From: Hydractinia symbiolongicarpus
Taxonomy: Eukaryota > Cnidaria > Hydrozoa > Anthoathecata > Hydractiniidae
Length of the DNA: 64,000 bases
Assembly: GCF_029227915.1 (NCBI RefSeq)
Contig: NC_079886.1
Location: forward strand, 6,882,001-6,946,000
Direction of reading: 5' to 3'
In this document: one piece after another, positions 58,160-64,000 of the stretch
How the letters are laid out: each line of letters begins with the position of its first letter
Numbering within the stretch: position 1 is the stretch's first letter
Program-made: the position numbers and the translations under genes
The notes under the pieces: model-generated
The model's input: only the letters and a program-made list of their open reading frames with translations
Told to the model about the DNA's origin: nothing
The model's database searches: none

Positions 58160-60420
58160 TCTTGTTTATTTCGATGCACATATCTCACAAACAATACATA
58201 AAAACTGATTTTGCAAAAAAACTACACCATCTGCTAACGAAGTATTTTAACTTCCTTGTAGATAAAAAAAACCTCACCGAGTGTTCGTGGTATAACGAAA
58301 AAGGTGTTCTTGAGGAAGAAAGCTACACACCGCAAACCTCTACCAACACCAAAACTAACGAATCTACTTGACAACATCGAAATGGAGGAGTTTAATATTA
58401 GTGAATTTGCCACACAGCCAACTGTTTCGCCAATCCCGACCTCAACAAAATTAAGCAGCAACACTTAACACTAAAAGAGACGTTGACGAAATAGAGCAAT
58501 ACATTTTAAACACGAGGCGCCACCTAGATACGAGTACGAACAAAGAAAACAAAAAGACCGACTTGATGAGACAAAAAAACTCTTAGATTAAAATTGGCAA
58601 TTGCAGATTCTCGAAATGCATCTCGCTGGGACGGTTCCCTTTGGGCTAAAAATCCAGGTTCGCTCCGCTGTGAGTTTACCTGCTGAATTAAAAAATGAAT
58701 GGAATGCCACCGTGCATTCATGTAGCAATACCTTGCTGCAAATTCTAATAAAGCACCATAAAAACAATGTAACAAAGTGCAAAGAGAACAGAGAGTCTTT
58801 GAAAAAGGAATTCTCTTTAGACGAACTCAACAATTTTAACAAATTTTGCATACAACAACACAACGAATCGCTTACATTAAGAAACAATAAACTGAAAAGG
58901 AAAAGCAGTAACCAGACTGATTTCCATGACACACCGCGAACAAGACCCTTTGTACAACAAAGTAAAGGTCAACCTAATCAAATCAGCTCAAAGAACCCAA
59001 AAAACCAACCGCCTCATCAGCGAAACCACAACCCATGACAAGATACCAATTAGAGAACATAAAAACATTCCCAACAAACTATAACATGACCATTAATTTT
59101 AACCAAAGGAAAAATGTTGTTAAAAAAGCTTTTATAGAAAAATAAAAATTTTAAACTCACTAGTTGTAAACTTATCTCACCTCAATTTATCTAATGCGGA
59201 TATATCTGTTCTCAATAAAGGACTTAAGTACGTCCCAACACCCTCAGCTGTCAACACATGTCAGCCTGTGGAAAATGCTTTTGCGAACTTGCGCAATCGT
59301 ATGGCAACAAGGTATTTTCTTTATTAACAAACCACACCCTCGCAATGAGCTCCATAGAAAATCGAACTGGCTTGCACCTGTACCACAACATAAAAAACTT
59401 TTTTGCCCTGGTAAAAAGAGATTTATGCGATTTTACCACTAAACTTCCCCTCTTGAGATGCGAGAATAATCTTACTCGTAGCGAAAGTAAAAGTCTATTG
59501 AAATTATCAAAAAACCGAGATATAGTGATTAAAAAAGCTGATAAAAGTGGTCGTGTAGTTATCAAGAATAAAGATGACTACATTAGAAAAGTTTATGACC
59601 ACCTCTCCAACAACAAATACAACGCAAAAATGGAAACTGACCCTAGCAAAGACCTTAAAACTAATATCAACAGTTTCATAGAAATTACTATATGTCGCCA
59701 TAACATAAACAAAAACACGGCTAAATGTATGACACCACCTGAAAACACTAGAATGCCCCTATTTTACATACTGCTAACAATTCATAAGGATGGCATTCCA
59801 GGACGACCAATAGTTTCAGCCGTTCACTCTATAACTGAAAATATCTCAGAATTTTTAAATCTTTGCCTGCAACCTCTCTTACCAAAATTAAAATCCTATG
59901 TAAAGGACACCAAACATCTAATACAACGGTTATAAACCATACCGGCACAAAATGAACACGTTTTACTTGTATCAGCAGACGTATCCTCACTTTACATCAA
60001 TATTCCTCATCAAGAAGGAGTTGACGCATGTATTCATTTCATTAGAAAATGCAGAAACAAACTGCCTTCATTCACACCCAATGAACGTGTAATACGAACG
60101 TTGTTTTGGTTTATACTGGAATATAACTATTTCATGTTCCTAAATGAAATATATCTGCAGTTACGAAGGTGGCACCACTATACGCATCATTATTCCTGGG
60201 TCTTCTTGAGCGGATGTTTATTTTCGATAAGTTTCCAAATTTAATCACTATATTTCTTCGTTTCCTAGACGACATGTTCTTCTTAAGGGAACACGGTGAA
60301 GAAGAACTACACAAATTTTTCATATATCTTAATTCAATACACCCTACAATAAAATTTACCTATGAATATTCAACAGAGGAAATTAGTTTTTTACATACAA
60401 CTATTGACTATTAACTAAAG
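58160..60420 (+). pseudogene. Broken Penelope-like retroelement
   Basis: Several plus-strand frames carry successive parts of a Penelope-type polyprotein. The N-terminal frame at 58601-59038 is basic and unassigned. Near 59150-59260 comes the family motif SVLNKGLKYVPTPSAVN. The frame at 59258-59935 has KNRDIVIKKADKSG and a PGRPIVSAVHSITE segment followed by KSYVKDTKH. Near 59980 is motif A (DVSSLYINIPH), near 60165 an APLYASLFLG motif, and near 60260 motif C, FLDD. At least two frameshifts and a stop at 59933-59935 break the frame. The GIY-YIG endonuclease domain expected at the C-terminus is missing after 60414. It is inactive. Confidence 0.85.
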
Positions 60421-60441
60421 AATAGCGCCTTTGCTAATTTG

Positions 60442-61653
60442 CATTACATAAACATTTAAGTGTCATGCCAAATAACTTTTAAAATAATGCGGTTGTTAAG
60501 AATTCGCAGGAATTGGGAGTTTTCTCCCCTCCCCCTACTGCAACCTTTGACGCCGACCTGAATAAGGTTAATGCCCTCCTACGAGTTGCTATAATAAATC
60601 GCTAATTAGAATTTCCATTCAAGAATTAATTGAAAACGCAACAACTTAGCAACTGTCCGAATTAACAAAGGAAAGTAAAAGGCTTTAGGAAAACTATATC
60701 CATATGTGGCAATAAAACTATATCCTTCAAACACTCAAACCAAACCAAACCAACTTTTTAAATTCCAACAAGCTTTATTTTAACTCTACTGTCATGATTT
60801 TTTGCATCATCCTTTCCAATTTGGATAAATGCCAAACATAAACAACATTTTCAATCACATGTCGCGTATTATTTTTTAATCATTTAATTTGTTTACCAAA
60901 ATACCCATTTTTTTGTTGTATTTTGATCACCCTTAATTAAGGATCTGTCTTGTGTCTTGTTTTTGACAAGATTAAGCAGATAAAAAGGTTGAGAAGATAA
61001 GGTACATACCAAATACCGACATTGATACCAAAAAATGTCAATACGATCTTGGATATAAAAACGGAGCAGCTTTACAGCGACTGTCCGAATTAACCCGTGA
61101 CAGCAAATGACTTCTGGCAACAAAGAAACGTTTTCTCTTTTACTTCAATAAGAAAATTTGTTCTTTGGCTTGACCCTCATTTTTCCATTTCAAGTACGGC
61201 GATAAAAATAATTCTGTACACTGATTTTTTCTTTTTGTCAAAATCTATAGGATTTTACAGAAACAATGAGGATAGTAATTGGTAGAACTAAAAAACAACA
61301 ATAAAAAGGACAAAATTTCGCTGATTTTTTCTTTTGTCCTTAAACAACACGAGAAACGCGAAGAAATGTTTTTTATAATTTTTGCGAATAGATGTTTATA
61401 TAAATCTTTATTGTTCTCTGAAGTGAATTAAAAAAAATAGAAATAGAACAGCTAGATTCTTCTTTGTTCTTATATATCGCCATAATTGTTATAAAATGAT
61501 GTTGCCTTTCTTTAAAAAAATACCAAACTTATCGATGAGGTTTTTGTCAATAACAAAAAAAGAAGAGATAAGGGTAATACTAGCACATGGTTACTAAGGT
61601 TTTGCCTAAAAGATTGCAATGTATACAGATGCACCTTTAAGCTATGTATTATA
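60442..61653. other. Spacer downstream of the Penelope relic
   Basis: No gene seen. CTGTCCGAATTAAC occurs twice (about 60654 and 61080) and may be repeat-derived. A short AAACC-rich run lies near 60735-60755. Confidence 0.4.
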
Positions 61654-61794
61654 CTAGTCGTTAGTCCGTGGAAAAATCCACGGGTTCGCCGTCCTTTTTT
61701 ATATTGATTGCGCGCGTCTCGATACTTGCGCAGCTAAGCTACTATTTTGCGTGACAGACAAACAGACAGACGTATACGGCTATTATAATATAGA
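61654..61794 (-). mobile_element. Helitron-like element, first of an adjacent pair
   Basis: On the minus strand it begins TCTATATTATAATAGCCGTA (ending at 61794) and ends with the hairpin CCCGTGGA-TTTT-TCCACGG and then CTAG at 61654-61657. It is the same family as 19960-20107. Confidence 0.65.
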
Positions 61795-61914
61795 CTAGCC
61801 GTTAACCCGTGGAAAAATCTACGGGGCACCCGTCCTTTATGTATCGCATTTCGTGTTTCCGTTACATGACGCAGCTTTCGCGGACAGACAGAGAGACGGC
61901 TATTATTAAAGAGA
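61795..61914 (-). mobile_element. Helitron-like element, second of an adjacent pair
   Basis: CTAG at 61795-61798 directly abuts the 5' TC of the neighbouring copy. The hairpin CCGTAGA-TTTT-TCCACGG follows on the same strand. The 5' end (near 61912-61914) is diverged. The head-to-tail junction has no spacer. Confidence 0.55.
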
Positions 61915-63312
61915 CTGACGTGTTGCACAATTTGCGAATGAAGCTGGGCGGAACTTTCTTATCAATGCATGTGACATTTTATCTTTATTATCGAGGAAAG
62001 AATGATACGTTTATACTGTAAATGATAAATATTGTAAATTTATATCTAAGGGTTTAATTAGGCATAATTTCGGAAAAAAAAGTTTTCTTTCTTTTAATCT
62101 GGTTGTTTTCACTTCAATTTTTTCCTGTCCAGAAGTTCCAAAAACTGAAATGGTGTTTTCCCTTTCACTTGAAATCAACGTCTTTAGTACCCAATTAATT
62201 TAATTTTGTTGCTCATTTTTATCTCTATTATAATACCATGGAGCACACCGCGTAATGGACCAATCACGAGGCCCGATCTTCCCTAATAACGAAGTGCAGA
62301 TTTCGAAACAGAATCTTGCTTCTTAAGCGCAGCTAGCCTTATTTATTCTTATTTTTTTCGTTTATTCGTACTTAGCGCTCAGTCTGCTGATAACGACAGG
62401 CTGTTTCCTGTGTTTCAACTTAAGTTGCGATAAAGTTTTTTCGAAAGAGGTATTACGCCTATACGCATGTGCGACATAGTTTACATGTGATGAGTGCTCA
62501 ACCCGGTTTAACGATTCATTTTTAAACTTTCGGAGAAACTTGTTTCGCAAAATAAAATAATACCGATCTATTGTTTTTTCTATGACGGGGTAACAACTGA
62601 TTGTAAACTGTGTTTTTACTTCAGCTAAATTTGCAGTAAAGTTGTTCTTTGAAAAATATATTACGCCTGAAGAACTATAATGTTGTATGCATTTACTGGA
62701 TTTACGAAATACTGCACACCTGTACTAAAGCATTTGTAGTTTTTATTGAACTTTTTACTCGGTGTTCAACAATCGATTGCACAGTTACTTGGAATTTAAC
62801 CCTGGCGTTTTGACGCCCGAACCCGGCTAGTTTCTTTAAAATACCCTCAAAAGATGTTGAAGTCAATACTGCTGCCTTAACTGGCTTCATGTAGATTAAT
62901 TTTTATCTAGCTAGATGTCTAGCTAGCTGCATAGGCTCATTTTAGCATTAGCATCTCCATATAAATATGGCTTGCCACGTAACAGTATAAAACAATCCTG
63001 TTTTTCTGCTAAAAAATTCTTGACGTAAACTAAGCAGATATTGTGAGATTATCTATTAGGCTATTTTGGTCGTCAAGATTAACTTTTCAAATAGATAGGT
63101 TTGCTAATGTTTTGTCCAGAAATAAATAATAAAATTTGTTGTTCAATGGTTATCATTAGCACCATTAGTTTTGACAGCATTTTTAAGAGCAGATTATCTC
63201 TTGTCAGCAAGAGGGTTGGATGCGGATATAAAAAAGATAACACTCGTCCCATAAAAGGATGCTTACAAAAGGAACATAAAACTAGTTTTAACACGAAGAT
63301 TCACTCGTTAAA
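61915..63312. other. Spacer with repeat fragments
   Basis: This contains a TCTCTATTATAATACC block near 62222 resembling a Helitron 5' end, and a CTAGCTAG-rich patch near 62905-62930. No gene seen. Confidence 0.4.
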
Positions 63313-63525
63313 ATGTTGCTTAGAATTTCGTTTACAATCTTTCTGTTAGTTCGTATCGACTTTATGGCATTCCATAAAAGTTTTAAAAGAATGCCAAATG
63401 TTCCAGAAACAAGTATTTTAGCCAGTGGACCGTTCATTAAACACGAATCGATTGAGAGCATGCAGCAGATTCAGCCTGCGAGATTTCTGTTTACAAAAAA
63501 GAATCGAACTATTTTCCTATGCAAG
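63313..63525 (+). CDS. Possible first exon of a secreted or surface protein
   Basis: The ATG at 63313 opens a frame with a hydrophobic leader (MLLRISFTIFLLV) and about 70 residues, ending at a donor-like CTATGCAAG followed by GTACC (exon end 63525, phase 0). The last residues, RTIFLCK, resemble the B strand and first cysteine of an immunoglobulin-like domain, but the next exon is not visible before the window ends. Low confidence without splice evidence. Confidence 0.35.
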
Positions 63526-64000
63526 GTACCTTTTTTTTACCAGTTTTAAGCGTGATCTCTAGGCGTTGTGAGGTTTCTTTTTTCTTGTGCGTTGATTGCA
63601 GAAAGAATTTAAGTTAATTATTCAATTTCTGGGCGCTCTGCGAATTGGTTTGATTTTCAATTCCTATCCGTCCAGTATTTCTTGCAACTTTTGATAAAAC
63701 ATCCTAATCTACTAATTTTTATTTTTAACAATTAATTTTGTTTTTTAACCTATTTTTATTTTTCAAGGTGTTTTCTTGCGTTTAATTTTTTAAACACAAT
63801 TTTAAAAGAATTTAGCTATCTCTGTAAGTTGTTTTTGTGTCACTTTATATGCTTTGGAATGTCTTCTCAAACGCAGAAGGCTATGCCTCACTATGAAATA
63901 TATTGTCGCTCCTAAAAAAGATTTATGGGCATAAGCATTACAGGTGAGGAACAGCGATATAAATTTCTACCGCGTCAGATGTTCTTATTTATTTAAAGTT
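63526..64000. other. Window end, no supported feature
   Basis: This is presumably the intron following the candidate exon. No exon continuing an immunoglobulin-like fold was found. Confidence 0.4.

Larger units (their letters stand above)
57491..60441. repeat. 22-base inverted repeat bracketing the Penelope-like element
   Basis: AAATTAGCAAAGGCGCTATT followed by CT at about 57491-57512 has its exact reverse complement at about 60420-60441, just after the end of the Penelope reverse transcriptase relic. It may be the terminal repeat of the Penelope copy or of a carrier element. Confidence 0.45.

Noticed and set aside
58162-58371. 69-codon plus-strand frame
   Set aside because: It may be the upstream end of the Penelope relic but has no recognisable motif on its own, so it was folded into that entry.

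Overview
The window is AT-rich animal DNA: intron-containing genes, dense transposon debris, and a tandem array of secreted modular proteins. The best lineage clue is the array. Its genes encode signal peptide, a cysteine-rich WSC-like N-terminal domain, thrombospondin type 1 repeats (TSRs) and a C-terminal SUEL/rhamnose-binding lectin domain, the architecture described as rhamnospondin in the colonial hydroid Hydractinia. With Hydra-like transposon families and short introns, a hydrozoan cnidarian, probably Hydractinia, is the most likely source. This is inference from architecture, not from a database search.

Layout. 1-2270 (minus): a decayed family-B DNA polymerase gene of a large Polinton/adintovirus-like element, with stops and a frameshift. 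3461-4870 (plus): an intact single-exon KCNQ/Kv7 potassium channel. 5744-9779: nested mobile elements, namely a TA-flanked TIR element with two insertions inside it, then a second TIR element bracketing a 5'-truncated RTE-like LINE. 13986-20239 (plus): most of CCDC12, a spliceosome-associated protein; its last intron hosts an antisense NUPR1-like gene (18807-18998) and several repeats. 20831-26243 (minus): a four-exon gene for a secreted, very acidic, lysine-rich 1047-residue protein that I do not recognise. 27899-30545 (minus): a complete three-exon KLHL18 orthologue.

33086-55805 (minus) holds three tandem rhamnospondin-type genes. Genes A (33086-37993) and B (39257-44276) each have 13 coding exons of matching lengths, giving 726 residues with eight TSRs. 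Gene C (46753-55396) has 17 coding exons, giving 950 residues with twelve TSRs. TSR exons are nearly all 171, 174 or 177 nt and bounded by phase-1 introns, so they can be gained or lost without breaking frame. A and B also share 5' UTR exons, TATA boxes and intron sequence, indicating recent duplication.

57491-60441 holds a broken Penelope-like element bounded by an inverted repeat. The remainder to 64000 is repeats, including two adjacent Helitron-type ends at 61654-61914, and a possible first exon of a secreted or surface protein at 63313-63525.

At least seven repeat classes are present: Polinton-like, RTE LINE, Penelope, Helitron-like, tRNA-derived SINE and several TIR/MITE families. The conserved cellular genes (CCDC12, NUPR1, KLHL18, KCNQ) are unrelated in pathway. 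The rhamnospondin array is the only functional cluster; its members probably act outside the cell as multivalent sugar- or glycosaminoglycan-binding proteins.
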